In this document: one piece after another, positions 1 through 6,345 of the stretch
How positions within the stretch are numbered: position 1 is the first letter of the stretch
Layout: each line of letters starts with the position of its first letter
Assembly: GCA_043798435.1 (NCBI GenBank)
Contig: JAZDOR010000137.1
Location: forward strand, 1-15,658
Length of the DNA stretch: 15,658 nucleotides
Reading direction: 5' to 3'
DNA from: JAGUXG01 sp043798435
GTDB lineage: Bacteria > UBA9089 > UBA9088 > JAGUXG01
Translations under genes and position numbers: made by a program
Notes under the pieces: model-generated
Seen by the model: the letters and a program-made list of their open reading frames with translations, nothing else
Database searches by the model: none
What the model was told of the DNA's origin: nothing

Positions 1-140
1 GAAGGGGGATAAGGAGATACAAGAGATAGGGAGATGATGAAATATCAAAAAGCAGATTTTAGAAGGGCTACAATTAGAATAATATCCCCTTATCTCCTTA
101 ATCTCCATATCCCCTTTTCTTACACTACCTGAACGCTTAC
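1..140. repeat. Partial intergenic hairpin cassette, 9-nt units
   Basis: The left arm (about 3-37) and right arm (about 88-119) are imperfect reverse complements. Both are made of roughly 9-nt units built on GGAGATA, for example AAGGAGATA, CAAGAGATA and, on the other strand, GGAGATTAA. About 50 nt of unstructured sequence separates the arms. The right edge (123-140) reads on the minus strand GTAAGCGTTCAGGTAGTGTA, the same terminal motif that bounds the cassettes at 9826-10021 and 13202-13407. A 17-nt stretch at 113-129 is also identical to one near 13381-13396. The opposite terminus would lie left of the window, so the element is cut by the window edge. Confidence 0.6.
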
Positions 141-278
141 CTCAACTCCTATCACTCTCTCATTTTTATCTATATCCAGCACAATATCCTCAGAGACTCG
201 TCTATTTATAACTTCCTGCTTTCTATCGTCTAAGCGGATATAGAGAAAATCTGTCTTGTCATTATAAATAATGTTCAT
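120..278 (-). CDS. DUF2283-like small protein
   Basis: This is a 52-residue ORF starting at ATG 278. It begins MNIIYNDKTDFLYIRL and continues with acidic and hydrophobic strands ending VLDIDKNERVIGVEV. That is the pattern of DUF2283 proteins: an N-terminal YD...D.LYIRL strand, then a V.LD.D..G.I.GIEI hairpin. The function of the family is unknown. The start codon lies inside the 3' end of the upstream HEPN gene (17-nt overlap), behind a weak AAGGT, so translation is probably coupled and the protein belongs to the HEPN/nucleotidyltransferase operon. The last codons (SVQVV and the stop) come from the terminal motif of the neighbouring intergenic cassette, so the native C-terminus may have been replaced. 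Membership rests on pattern recognition only. Confidence 0.7.
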   Translation of the reverse strand: MNIIYNDKTDFLYIRLDDRKQEVINRRVSEDIVLDIDKNERVIGVEVSVQVV

Positions 279-678
279 TTGATATTACCTTGTCTACAAA
301 TCGTAGAATCTCATCTGCTGTCTCAAGGGCAAATGTAGCATCTTCTTCAGTTAGATTCAAAGGGATGTCGGCTGGGTATCTGTCAAAATAATAGATAGTC
401 AATCTCTCACAATCATCTGTAAAGGCTTCAATCTGAGGGTAATATTTTTTGCACTCTTCAATTATATCAACTAACCTATGGGTCTTGAGGGTTGGGGTCT
501 TTTCTATACTGATATTTTCTAATTCCAAGAGAGATTTTAGAGCCTTTTCTACTGCCTGTTGAGCCAAAACCGAGCAAACAGATGCTATTTTACTCTCCTG
601 CCAACCAGCTTTTGCAAAGGCAAAATCATCCTTTGCTTTATTAAGCCAGAGTTCTGCGGCTACCTTATTCTTTCCCAT
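262..678 (-). CDS. HEPN domain protein (toxin-like partner of MNT)
   Basis: The 138-residue protein is helical and fits the HEPN family of small alpha-helical RNase-related domains. Visible hallmarks are an N-terminal WLNKAKDDFAFAKA helix, the QQAVEKALKSLL helix, the LKTHRLVDIIE segment and the closing YYFDRYP motif. The ATG at 678 is preferred over a TTG nine bases upstream because AGGGG sits at a workable distance only from the ATG. Its start overlaps the end of the nucleotidyltransferase gene by 14 nt, and its own end overlaps the DUF2283 gene, so the three are probably translated together. HEPN proteins encoded beside minimal nucleotidyltransferases (MNT) are commonly regarded as toxins controlled by that partner. 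The RX4HXY motif of the characterised HepT toxins is not apparent, so RNase activity is unproven. Confidence 0.85.
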   Translation of the reverse strand: MGKNKVAAELWLNKAKDDFAFAKAGWQESKIASVCSVLAQQAVEKALKSLLELENISIEKTPTLKTHRLVDIIEECKKYYPQIEAFTDDCERLTIYYFDRYPADIPLNLTEEDATFALETADEILRFVDKVISNEHYL

Positions 679-1003
679 ACAACACAACCCCTTTTGATAA
701 AACTGTCCGAATGAAGATGCTGTTTATTCCCTTTGCCTTTTCCCATTCCTCTGGGGTATAAACAAGGGGTTCAACTGGATATCTAACCCCAAACTCTCTC
801 CTTATGCTCTGCATTACCTCTATTACTCTATCTACAAACCGCTTGCTTGTCTTTTTTATGATGAGCAAATCTATATCTGAGCCTCTTTTCTCTGTCTTGC
901 TTCCATAAGAACCAAATAAGATTATCCTCTCAGGTTTGTATTCTGTAGCTATAAAATCAACCAATCCTTTTAATCCGGATAAGCCCTTAAATTTTGTCTT
1001 CAT
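665..1003 (-). CDS. Minimal nucleotidyltransferase (MNT), antitoxin-like
   Basis: The 112-residue protein carries the polymerase-beta-type nucleotidyltransferase signature: Gly31-Ser32 in LFGSYGSK followed by Asp43 and Asp45 in GSDIDLLI, with Glu78 in VEPLVY a candidate third metal ligand. In characterised MntA-type antitoxins this fold transfers AMP to the HEPN toxin; that role is inferred here from the adjacent HEPN gene. The ATG start overlaps the stop of the TPR gene in an ATGA arrangement, a classic sign of translational coupling. The partner HEPN gene lies immediately downstream and overlaps by 14 nt. The core motifs look intact. Confidence 0.88.
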   Translation of the reverse strand: MKTKFKGLSGLKGLVDFIATEYKPERIILFGSYGSKTEKRGSDIDLLIIKKTSKRFVDRVIEVMQSIRREFGVRYPVEPLVYTPEEWEKAKGINSIFIRTVLSKGVVLYGKE

Positions 1004-2064
1004 TTTCCGATTCCTAATTCCTTCTCGACCCCATCAATGAGTGATGTTTTGTCTGGATAGCGTTTTTTAAGAAGGGAGAAGTCGTCTTTGAGGACATCTT
1101 TGGGATTGTTCTTGTAATTAGCGATAAACCTCTTATACTCCGCTAATGCCTCAGACCTTTTTCCTTGAAATAGGCAAGAATGACCAAGATTAGCATGCAG
1201 TAGTTCATAACTTGGGTCAATTTCAAGCCCTTTACTGGCATACTTTTCCGCATCAGGAAAGTTTGGTATAAATAAAGCACACACGGAAGCGTTTGAATAA
1301 TTATCGGCTGATGGTTCTTTTTCTATATCTTTCAATACCAGTTCAAGAAGTTTCTCGCAACACTTGCCTGCATTCTTGGTATCTCCCTGAAGCAGATAAA
1401 TTTTGGTTTGAGTCCACCTGAATCCACCATCCTCAGGGCTTATCTCAATTGCCTTGGTGATATCCTCCAAAGCCCTTTTGTAATCCTTCTTTTCCATAAA
1501 ACAGTCCGCTCGACAAGAGTAATAATCAGCCTCCTTTGGGTTCAGCTTAATAGCCTCTGTATAATCTGCAATTGCCTGGTCATAATTGCCTTTATTCTTA
1601 TAGGCATTCCCTCGATTGTTGTATGTCTCAGTTAATCTGTTGTATGCCTCAGCATCCCTTGGGTTTATCTCCAATGCCTTGGTGTAATTAGCTATTGCCT
1701 GGTCAGAATCGCCTTTTTTATCATAGGCATTCCCACGATTGTAGTATGCCTTAGCATCCCTTGGGTTTATCTCCAATGCCTTGGTGAAATCAGAGATAGC
1801 CTGGTCATAGAGGCCTTTGTTAGTATAAGCATTCCCTCGATTGTAGTATGCCTCAGCAAGCCTTGGGTTTAACTCAATTGCCTTGTTGTAATAATAAATG
1901 GCATTGTCATAGTCGCTTTTATCTTGATAACCACACCCCAAATTGTAGTATTTCTCAGCTTGACTAAGACCAGAGGCTGCATCAACTAAAAGAATATTAA
2001 GACTCAAACCCATTAAAATACTACCTATTGTAACACGCAGAATATTGCCTGATTCTTTTTTCAA
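1000..2064 (-). CDS. Secreted TPR-repeat protein
   Basis: The 354-residue protein starts at TTG, chosen because a near-perfect AAGGAGGT lies 7 nt upstream and no better start exists. Residues 1-30 form a signal peptide: KK, then a hydrophobic stretch through ILMGLSLNILL, ending VDAA. About eight tetratricopeptide repeats follow from residue 36, with typical units such as AEAYYNRGNAY and DQAIANYTKALEINPR. The fourth unit carries a ~7-residue insertion, and the last three are more divergent. The middle repeats are also very similar at DNA level, suggesting fairly recent duplication. TPR arrays are protein-interaction scaffolds, so no specific partner can be named. It is the first gene of the TPR-MNT-HEPN-DUF2283 run and is joined to MNT by an ATGA overlap. 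Confidence 0.88.
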   Translation of the reverse strand: MKKESGNILRVTIGSILMGLSLNILLVDAASGLSQAEKYYNLGCGYQDKSDYDNAIYYYNKAIELNPRLAEAYYNRGNAYTNKGLYDQAISDFTKALEINPRDAKAYYNRGNAYDKKGDSDQAIANYTKALEINPRDAEAYNRLTETYNNRGNAYKNKGNYDQAIADYTEAIKLNPKEADYYSCRADCFMEKKDYKRALEDITKAIEISPEDGGFRWTQTKIYLLQGDTKNAGKCCEKLLELVLKDIEKEPSADNYSNASVCALFIPNFPDAEKYASKGLEIDPSYELLHANLGHSCLFQGKRSEALAEYKRFIANYKNNPKDVLKDDFSLLKKRYPDKTSLIDGVEKELGIGK

Positions 2065-2071
2065 TTTAATT

Positions 2072-2079
2072 ACCTCCTT
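2072..2079 (-). promoter_or_regulatory. Strong Shine-Dalgarno fixing a TTG start
   Basis: On the minus strand AAGGAGGT lies 7 nt before TTG 2064. This near-perfect site supports the TTG as the true start of the TPR gene and contrasts with several other genes in the window that have no visible Shine-Dalgarno. Confidence 0.8.
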
Positions 2080-2083
2080 GAAC

Positions 2084-2114
2084 TTATCCGTGTCAATCTG
2101 TGTTTATCAGTGGC
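2084..2114. repeat. Single arm of a 9-nt periodic repeat
   Basis: In the gap between the second nucleotidyltransferase and the TPR gene, units such as ATCCGTGTC, AATCTGTGT and TTATCAGTG repeat with about 9-nt spacing. They resemble the nonamers at 7770-7851 and 8694-8776. No complementary second arm is visible here, so this may be a remnant. Confidence 0.4.
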
Positions 2115-2129
2115 TAATAAATTCTTTCA

Positions 2130-2456
2130 TCAAGAAATTTCTATTCTTATTCCTTCTTTTTTTATCTTTGAAATAATTGTCCCTCCATCCTTCTCAAACT
2201 CATCTTCCTTAAAACAGAGGATTTCCAACAGAGAATTATACTCCTGTGCCTCATGAAATATCTCAAAGCTCTCTTCATAATATCTATCCTGCTCAACCCT
2301 TCCTAATACAACAGCAATATCTATATCACTATACTCACATTGGTTCCCCTTTGCATATGAACCAAATAGATATGCTAAGCGTATCGGATATTTTTTTGAA
2401 ACTTGCCATAAAAAAGAGTTTGCCAACTCTATGGCTTTATCTTTTGTGTAAGCCAT
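2130..2456 (-). CDS. Minimal nucleotidyltransferase (MNT), second copy
   Basis: The 108-residue protein has the GSx10DxD signature: Gly32-Ser33 in LFGSYAKG, Asp44 and Asp46 in SDIDIAVV, and Glu78 in LLEILCF as a possible third acidic ligand. It is clearly a different subfamily from the nucleotidyltransferase at 665-1003; the two share little outside the motif. The ATG start lies inside the 3' end of the upstream HEPN gene (28-nt overlap), so here the order is HEPN then MNT, the reverse of the other pair. It probably regulates its HEPN partner as an antitoxin, by inference from gene pairing. A gap of about 65 nt with a 9-nt periodic repeat follows before the TPR gene. Confidence 0.88.
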   Translation of the reverse strand: MAYTKDKAIELANSFLWQVSKKYPIRLAYLFGSYAKGNQCEYSDIDIAVVLGRVEQDRYYEESFEIFHEAQEYNSLLEILCFKEDEFEKDGGTIISKIKKEGIRIEIS

Positions 2457-2821
2457 TCAACCTTCTCTCCTGTAAAATCAATAAACTCTTTAGCCAGACT
2501 GGGTGTTACCTGTGATGATAATTCTTCTATGTCCTCTTTATATCTGGCATTTAGATAAAACTGCGAAAGGAAATCAATCTTCCTTAAATCTTCTTTGCTC
2601 ATCTCTCTGACCACTTCTGTCAACTCAGAAAGACGCCTGAGATTATGCACAGGGATAATCTCCATTCCTTTAGATGCCATTAATGACTTGAAACATTTCT
2701 CCAATGCTTGTTGGCACATAAAAACTACATAGATATAGCGTCTGGTTGCAAACATCGCCTCAGCTGTATCCATATCATATCTAACCCTATCAAGCCACTT
2801 TTGATATATCGGTTTTTCCAT
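2429..2821 (-). CDS. HEPN domain protein, second copy
   Basis: The 130-residue helical protein has the same family marks as the first HEPN gene: WLDRVRYDMDTAEAMF near the N-terminus, the CQQALEKCFKSLM helix, the PVHNLRRLSEL segment and the YLNARYKED motif that closes many HEPN domains of this type. The ATG at 2821 is 20 nt downstream of the esterase stop, so it may be read from the esterase transcript; only a weak GAAG precedes it. It overlaps the downstream nucleotidyltransferase by 28 nt. A toxin or RNA-cleaving role is inferred from pairing, and the RX4HXY motif of HepT is not evident. The protein is distinct from the HEPN at 262-678, so the two modules were probably acquired independently. 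Confidence 0.85.
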   Translation of the reverse strand: MEKPIYQKWLDRVRYDMDTAEAMFATRRYIYVVFMCQQALEKCFKSLMASKGMEIIPVHNLRRLSELTEVVREMSKEDLRKIDFLSQFYLNARYKEDIEELSSQVTPSLAKEFIDFTGEKVEWLTQKIKP

Positions 2822-2841
2822 TAAAACTTCAATAATTTTTC

Positions 2842-3876
2842 TTATTCCTGCGAACCAGCAGGCTTTTTCTGTTTAGGATGAGCCTCAAAGAATTGCCACA
2901 TCAACTCTTGTGCAGAAATATCAGTATTGACCTTTCCCACCTGTTTTTCTGGTAATGAAGATTTGCCACCAGGCCATGTGTGTCCGCCATCCTCCAATGT
3001 CCAGAGAATTACCTCCGAGCCTTCCTTCCCGGGGGCATACCTTGTGCAGACCGCCTTGCCTGTTCGGGTTCCTTTCAGGGGTTCTTTGGGACATCCATTA
3101 TGATCAACCCAAAACTGGATAGTTTCTGGGACGCTTAGACGTGGAATCCCTTCAAATGCCTTTGGTCCAACACCTCCGTAGTAAGCGACATTCGGGTCCT
3201 TTAATCCATGAAAATGAATAATCGAAACAGGACTACTTAATTTATAAGTGGAAGTTTGGACACCCAAAACCCCGCTGACAGGTGCAAAGGCAGCGATTCT
3301 ATCAGAAAGCTCAAAGGTAAGCCGATAACACATAAATGCGCCGTTAGAAAAGCCAGTAGCATAGACTCGGCTTTTATCAATATGGAAAAGTGTTTCCACA
3401 TCATCCAACAAGCTTCTTGTGAAACCCACATCATCTATGTTGTTTTCTTTGGCATAACCAAAGCCATCTCCAGAATTAAAGGTGAGAAACCTATCCTCCA
3501 ATTTCCCTGTTCCAGCAGGATAGACAACAATAAACCCATATTTATCCGCCACACCATCCATCTGTGAATCATTTCGTTGCTGAACTGGATTTCCACCCCC
3601 GCCATGAAAGACCAGAACAACAGGTGTAGCCTTTCTTTCATCATACTTTTGAGGAATGTGCAGGTCATAAAATCGTCTTCTGCCACAAAAGAGTATAAAC
3701 CTACGATAATCCCCTGCTCCAGAGGAGAATTTTCCCTCAATCAGAGGATAGGGAGACTTTTTCTCTTGCCTTTCTTCCCGCCTCTGGTTTATTCTGTCTC
3801 TTATAATCCCTGCCTCTGCATCGATTAATCCCATCACCAGCCATAAACAACAAATAATACATTTTGTTTGTTTCAT
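2842..3876 (-). CDS. Secreted PHB depolymerase / feruloyl esterase-like hydrolase
   Basis: The 344-residue alpha/beta hydrolase belongs to the polyhydroxybutyrate depolymerase/feruloyl esterase (LpqC-like) group. Residues 1-22 look like a signal peptide (CIICCLWLVMGLIDAEA). The oxyanion-hole motif VFHGGGGN is at 90-96, the nucleophile Ser177 lies in GFSNG, the likely acid Asp227 in HGLKDPNV, and the catalytic His299 in GGHTWPGG. The Thr-Trp-Pro-Gly-Gly after the histidine is typical of this family. Likely substrates are ester bonds in polysaccharide decorations or polyesters, outside the cytoplasm; the exact substrate cannot be read. The ATG at 3876 has no strong Shine-Dalgarno. It lies 105 nt after apgM and 20 nt before the second HEPN gene. 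The core is intact. Confidence 0.85.
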   Translation of the reverse strand: MKQTKCIICCLWLVMGLIDAEAGIIRDRINQRREERQEKKSPYPLIEGKFSSGAGDYRRFILFCGRRRFYDLHIPQKYDERKATPVVLVFHGGGGNPVQQRNDSQMDGVADKYGFIVVYPAGTGKLEDRFLTFNSGDGFGYAKENNIDDVGFTRSLLDDVETLFHIDKSRVYATGFSNGAFMCYRLTFELSDRIAAFAPVSGVLGVQTSTYKLSSPVSIIHFHGLKDPNVAYYGGVGPKAFEGIPRLSVPETIQFWVDHNGCPKEPLKGTRTGKAVCTRYAPGKEGSEVILWTLEDGGHTWPGGKSSLPEKQVGKVNTDISAQELMWQFFEAHPKQKKPAGSQE

Positions 3877-3931
3877 ATCATACGACTTTCAATTTATATA
3901 TCGGCAGAAAACCATTTATTTTTATCACCCT

Positions 3932-3945
3932 TCCTGAATGATTAC
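3932..3945 (-). repeat. Solo copy of the cassette terminal motif
   Basis: On the minus strand this reads GTAATCATTCAGGA, close to the GTAANCGTTCAGGT termini of the intergenic cassettes. It lies in the 105-nt gap between apgM and the esterase. No associated hairpin array is visible, so it is either a remnant or a chance match. Confidence 0.35.
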
Positions 3946-3981
3946 CTAAAATGTTACCCCAGATTGATAAAACTTGATACC

Positions 3982-5175
3982 CTAAGCCCCATACTTTGCC
4001 AGTTTTCCACTATACCCAAGAACGATTCCCATTAGACTTTGCATAGGAAACCTTCCCAAAGCACCTCTTTTTGCCTCTTTTTCAGAGAAGGATGAAATCT
4101 CGTCGCTTATGCAGTATTTTGTGTAAAGAAGAAGAGGCACAGGATGACAGGAGTGTCCCTTCAAAAGAGCTGGGGTTGAGTGGTCCCCTGTAATCACCAA
4201 AACATCGGGATTAAGTTTGATTATCTCTGGAATAATCTTGTCTGTCTCCTCAATTACTGCCACCTTCTTCTGATAATCGCCGTCTTCTCCTGCTTTATCT
4301 GTCCCTTTTATATGGAGGAAGAAGAAGTCATATTTATCATAGTTTTCTATCAGTGTTTTTGTTTCGTCCTCTATCCTGTCTCCTGTGGCGAGAATATCCA
4401 TTCCAAGAAGCTTAGCTAATCCTTTATACATAGGATAGGAGGCAATACACGCCGCATTAAGCTTATACAGCTCAGAAAAGCCTGCAAGTTTCAGATACCC
4501 GGCAAACCCTCTAAGGAGAACCATATTTGCAGGAGATTTATCTTTTAAGATAGCCTCTGCCTCTACGAGCCATCTATTAAAAAGTACTGCTGCCAATTCT
4601 GAGGCAGAATCCGCTGCCTGAACAGGAAGGGGTGAAAAGCCTGTCTTCTGCGGGTCTGAGTCAGAAAGATTGGCAGATAAACCGTCTCCTCTGAAGAGAA
4701 GTAAAAATCTATGCTCTTTCTCTGGCTGCACAAATATCTCTATCCCTTCTATCTTAATGCCGCTAAGTATTTCGCAAAGCTCCTTATTCTTTTCTGTGCT
4801 TATCCTTCCTGCCCTTCTGTCCGTAACAATGCCTTGTTCAAGGGTGCAAAAGTTTCCTCTGGCACAGACATCACCCTCTTTAACCTCAAAGCCTATTCCC
4901 AAGGCACCAAGCAATCCTCTTCCAATCTCATATTTCAAGGGGTCATAGCCAAATAGGCTGAGGTGTGCAGGTCCACTTCCAGGTGTTATCCCAGGTGCGA
5001 TTGGGTCCATCAAGCCATAGATAGAAGATGAAAAGAGCGAGTCAATATTCGGCTTATGAGCCTTTCCAAGGGCAGTTTTCCCATCTATCGGCAGGTCTCC
5101 CAGGCCATCCAAGATAAGAAATATAATCTTTGAGGAAGTCTTCTGAGAAAGTTGTTTAATTAAATCTTGCTTCAT
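3982..5175 (-). CDS. apgM: Cofactor-independent phosphoglycerate mutase, archaeal type
   Basis: The 397-residue protein is a member of the alkaline-phosphatase superfamily that interconverts 3- and 2-phosphoglycerate in glycolysis and gluconeogenesis without 2,3-bisphosphoglycerate. Key features are the metal-binding Asp23 in FLILDGLGD, the segment ITPGSGPAHLSLFGYDPL that carries the nucleophile region, and the C-terminal VITGDHSTPALLKGHS with metal-binding Asp and His. The sequence matches the ~400-residue ApgM type found in archaea and many bacteria rather than the ~510-residue GpmI. The ORF is open back to 5271, but ATG 5175 is preferred because the extra residues are unlike the family and a strong promoter ends 6 nt before this ATG. 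The mRNA is therefore probably leaderless. The motifs look complete. Confidence 0.92.
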   Translation of the reverse strand: MKQDLIKQLSQKTSSKIIFLILDGLGDLPIDGKTALGKAHKPNIDSLFSSSIYGLMDPIAPGITPGSGPAHLSLFGYDPLKYEIGRGLLGALGIGFEVKEGDVCARGNFCTLEQGIVTDRRAGRISTEKNKELCEILSGIKIEGIEIFVQPEKEHRFLLLFRGDGLSANLSDSDPQKTGFSPLPVQAADSASELAAVLFNRWLVEAEAILKDKSPANMVLLRGFAGYLKLAGFSELYKLNAACIASYPMYKGLAKLLGMDILATGDRIEDETKTLIENYDKYDFFFLHIKGTDKAGEDGDYQKKVAVIEETDKIIPEIIKLNPDVLVITGDHSTPALLKGHSCHPVPLLLYTKYCISDEISSFSEKEAKRGALGRFPMQSLMGIVLGYSGKLAKYGA

Positions 5176-5211
5176 ACATTTATAGTATCCATCCTCTACC
5201 CTTTTTGTCAA
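5176..5211 (-). promoter_or_regulatory. apgM promoter, probably leaderless
   Basis: On the minus strand a perfect TTGACA (5206-5211) is followed by an 18-nt spacer and TACTAT (5182-5187). Only 6 nt separate the -10 box from ATG 5175, so transcription would start at or next to the A of the start codon. No Shine-Dalgarno is positioned for this ATG. Confidence 0.7.
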
Positions 5212-5286
5212 CTTCAAAACTAATTTTGTAGTTTTTTGGAAACCTGATTTGTTTGGGCATACACCATACACTATTTTACCACTTGA

Positions 5287-5301
5287 TACCTGAACGCATA
5301 C
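5287..5301 (-). repeat. Solo copy of the cassette terminal motif
   Basis: On the minus strand GTATGCGTTCAGGTA matches the GTAANCGTTCAGGT terminus of the intergenic cassettes at most positions. It sits between the divergent apgM and tRNA-Val promoters, with no hairpin array attached. Confidence 0.45.
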
Positions 5302-5308
5302 ATTTTAT

Positions 5309-5338
5309 TTGACATACCCCAAAAGTTTAGACTAAACT
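5309..5338 (+). promoter_or_regulatory. Promoter of tRNA-Val
   Basis: TTGACA (5309-5314), an 18-nt spacer and TAAACT (5333-5338) precede the tRNA by 9 nt. The spacing equals that of the apgM promoter. The -10 box lies in the right arm of a perfect palindrome, so it could be subject to repression. Confidence 0.55.
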
Positions 5339-5342
5339 TTTG
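5320..5342. repeat. 23-bp perfect palindrome over the tRNA-Val -10 box
   Basis: CAAAAGTTTAG, a central A, and CTAAACTTTTG form perfect 11-bp arms. The palindrome covers the spacer and -10 region of the tRNA-Val promoter. It could be a dimeric repressor operator. A terminator is unlikely because no gene reads into it from either side. Confidence 0.6.
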
Positions 5343-5347
5343 CAAAA

Positions 5348-5419
5348 GGGCGGATAGCTCAGTGGGAGAGTGTCTGCTTCACACGCAGAAGGTCGCAGGT
5401 TCAAAACCTGTTCCGCCCA
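5348..5419 (+). tRNA. tRNA-Val (anticodon CAC)
   Basis: The cloverleaf can be drawn by eye. The acceptor stem GGGCGGA pairs with TCCGCCC, and the D arm contains AGCTCAGTGGGAGAG. The anticodon stem TCTGC/GCAGA encloses loop TTCACAC with anticodon CAC. The T arm is GCAGG-TTCAAAA-CCTGT, with discriminator A and no encoded CCA. It reads the valine codon GUG. The zinc-ribbon gene starts 26 nt downstream and may share the transcript. Confidence 0.95.
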
Positions 5420-5445
5420 CTTAGCCTATTTAGATTTAGATAAAA

Positions 5446-6144
5446 ATGAAGAAAGAGATAGAATTATTAATTGAGATTCAGGAGAAAGACGGACAGATAG
5501 AAGATCTAAAAGAGGTTCTTGCCTCAATTCCTATAAACCTTTCTGAGAAAGAAAAAGGATTTGAAGCCCTGAGAATAAAATCAGAAGAAGCAGGGGCTAA
5601 TTTAGAAGAAAAGAAAAAACAGCTCAGGCATAAAGAGAGAGAGCTTTTATTGGTAGAGGATGAAGCAAAAAAGTTCAGGGCTCATTTTCATCAGGTGAAG
5701 ACCCAAAAAGAGGCAGAGGCACTTGACCATGAGATTAAGAAAACAGATTCAGGGATTGAAACATTGACGCAAGAGTGCCTTCTCCTTATGGATGAGATTG
5801 CAGAAAAAGAGAAAGAGGCAGCCCAAAAAAAAGAATTACTGATAGAACTTGAAGCAGAGCTTTCCGAGAGAAAGAAAAAAGCATCAACTGATACAGAAGA
5901 GCTTGGCAATGAGATAAAAGAGCTTTCCGAAAAAAGGAGCCAGATTGCGGAAAAGATTGATGAAATCCTTCTTTCTCTATACGAAAAGATACGGCAAAAC
6001 AAGGATAACCTTGGTCTTTCTCGTATAAGTGGAGATGCCTGTAGTGCTTGCTCAATGAACATCAGGCCACAACTCCTGAACGAGGCGAAAGAAGGGACAA
6101 GGATTATCCAGTGTGAAAACTGCCTCAGGATTTTGTATGTATAA
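5446..6144 (+). CDS. Coiled-coil protein with C4 zinc ribbon (COG1579-like)
   Basis: The 232-residue protein has a long, highly charged coiled coil (about 1-185, rich in E, K and L heptads). It ends in a compact zinc ribbon: Cys199 and Cys202 in CSAC, Cys223 and Cys226 in CENC, with the linker NIRPQLLNEA typical of the family. This architecture matches the COG1579 zinc-ribbon proteins, including chlamydial CdsZ. A nucleic-acid-related or scaffolding role is only a guess. Such genes are, from memory, often next to ribonuclease HI, as here. The ATG follows tRNA-Val by 26 nt without any Shine-Dalgarno, so it may be translated from a tRNA-processed transcript. A 7-nt repeat array separates it from rnhA. 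Confidence 0.85.
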   Translation: MKKEIELLIEIQEKDGQIEDLKEVLASIPINLSEKEKGFEALRIKSEEAGANLEEKKKQLRHKERELLLVEDEAKKFRAHFHQVKTQKEAEALDHEIKKTDSGIETLTQECLLLMDEIAEKEKEAAQKKELLIELEAELSERKKKASTDTEELGNEIKELSEKRSQIAEKIDEILLSLYEKIRQNKDNLGLSRISGDACSACSMNIRPQLLNEAKEGTRIIQCENCLRILYV

Positions 6145-6148
6145 AAAT

Positions 6149-6336
6149 CAGAAGACAGAAGCCAGAATACAGAATACAGAATACAGAATAAATAGATTCT
6201 TTCATTCTGACTCCTGAATTCTGACTTCTGACTCCTGAATTCTGACTCCTGTATTCTGACTCCTGTATTCTGACTTCTGACTCCTGAATTCTGACTCCTG
6301 AATTCTGACCTTTGACTTCTGAATTCTGACTCCTGA
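6149..6336. repeat. Heptamer inverted-repeat array A
   Basis: The left arm (6149-6190) repeats ACAGAAT-type heptamers. The right arm (about 6203-6336) repeats CTCCTGA, ATTCTGA and CTTCTGA for about 19 heptamers, which are reverse complements of the left-arm type. The RNA could fold into long imperfect hairpins. The array fills the gap between the zinc-ribbon gene and rnhA and runs to 10 nt from the rnhA ATG. The array at 13258-13363 uses the same unit family. Confidence 0.85.
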
Positions 6337-6345
6337 ATACTTATT

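Noticed and set aside
34..132. Plus-strand ORF beginning MMKYQKADF
   Set aside because: It runs through the hairpin loop and arm, has no family resemblance and is only 32 codons long.
262..2821. Assignment of the HEPN/MNT pairs as bona fide HepT/MntA
   Set aside because: The RX4HXY motif and target tyrosine of HepT are not visible, so only the broader HEPN/MNT call is made.
5176..5271. N-terminal extension of apgM to 5271
   Set aside because: The extra 32 residues are unlike the family, and the apgM promoter lies within them.
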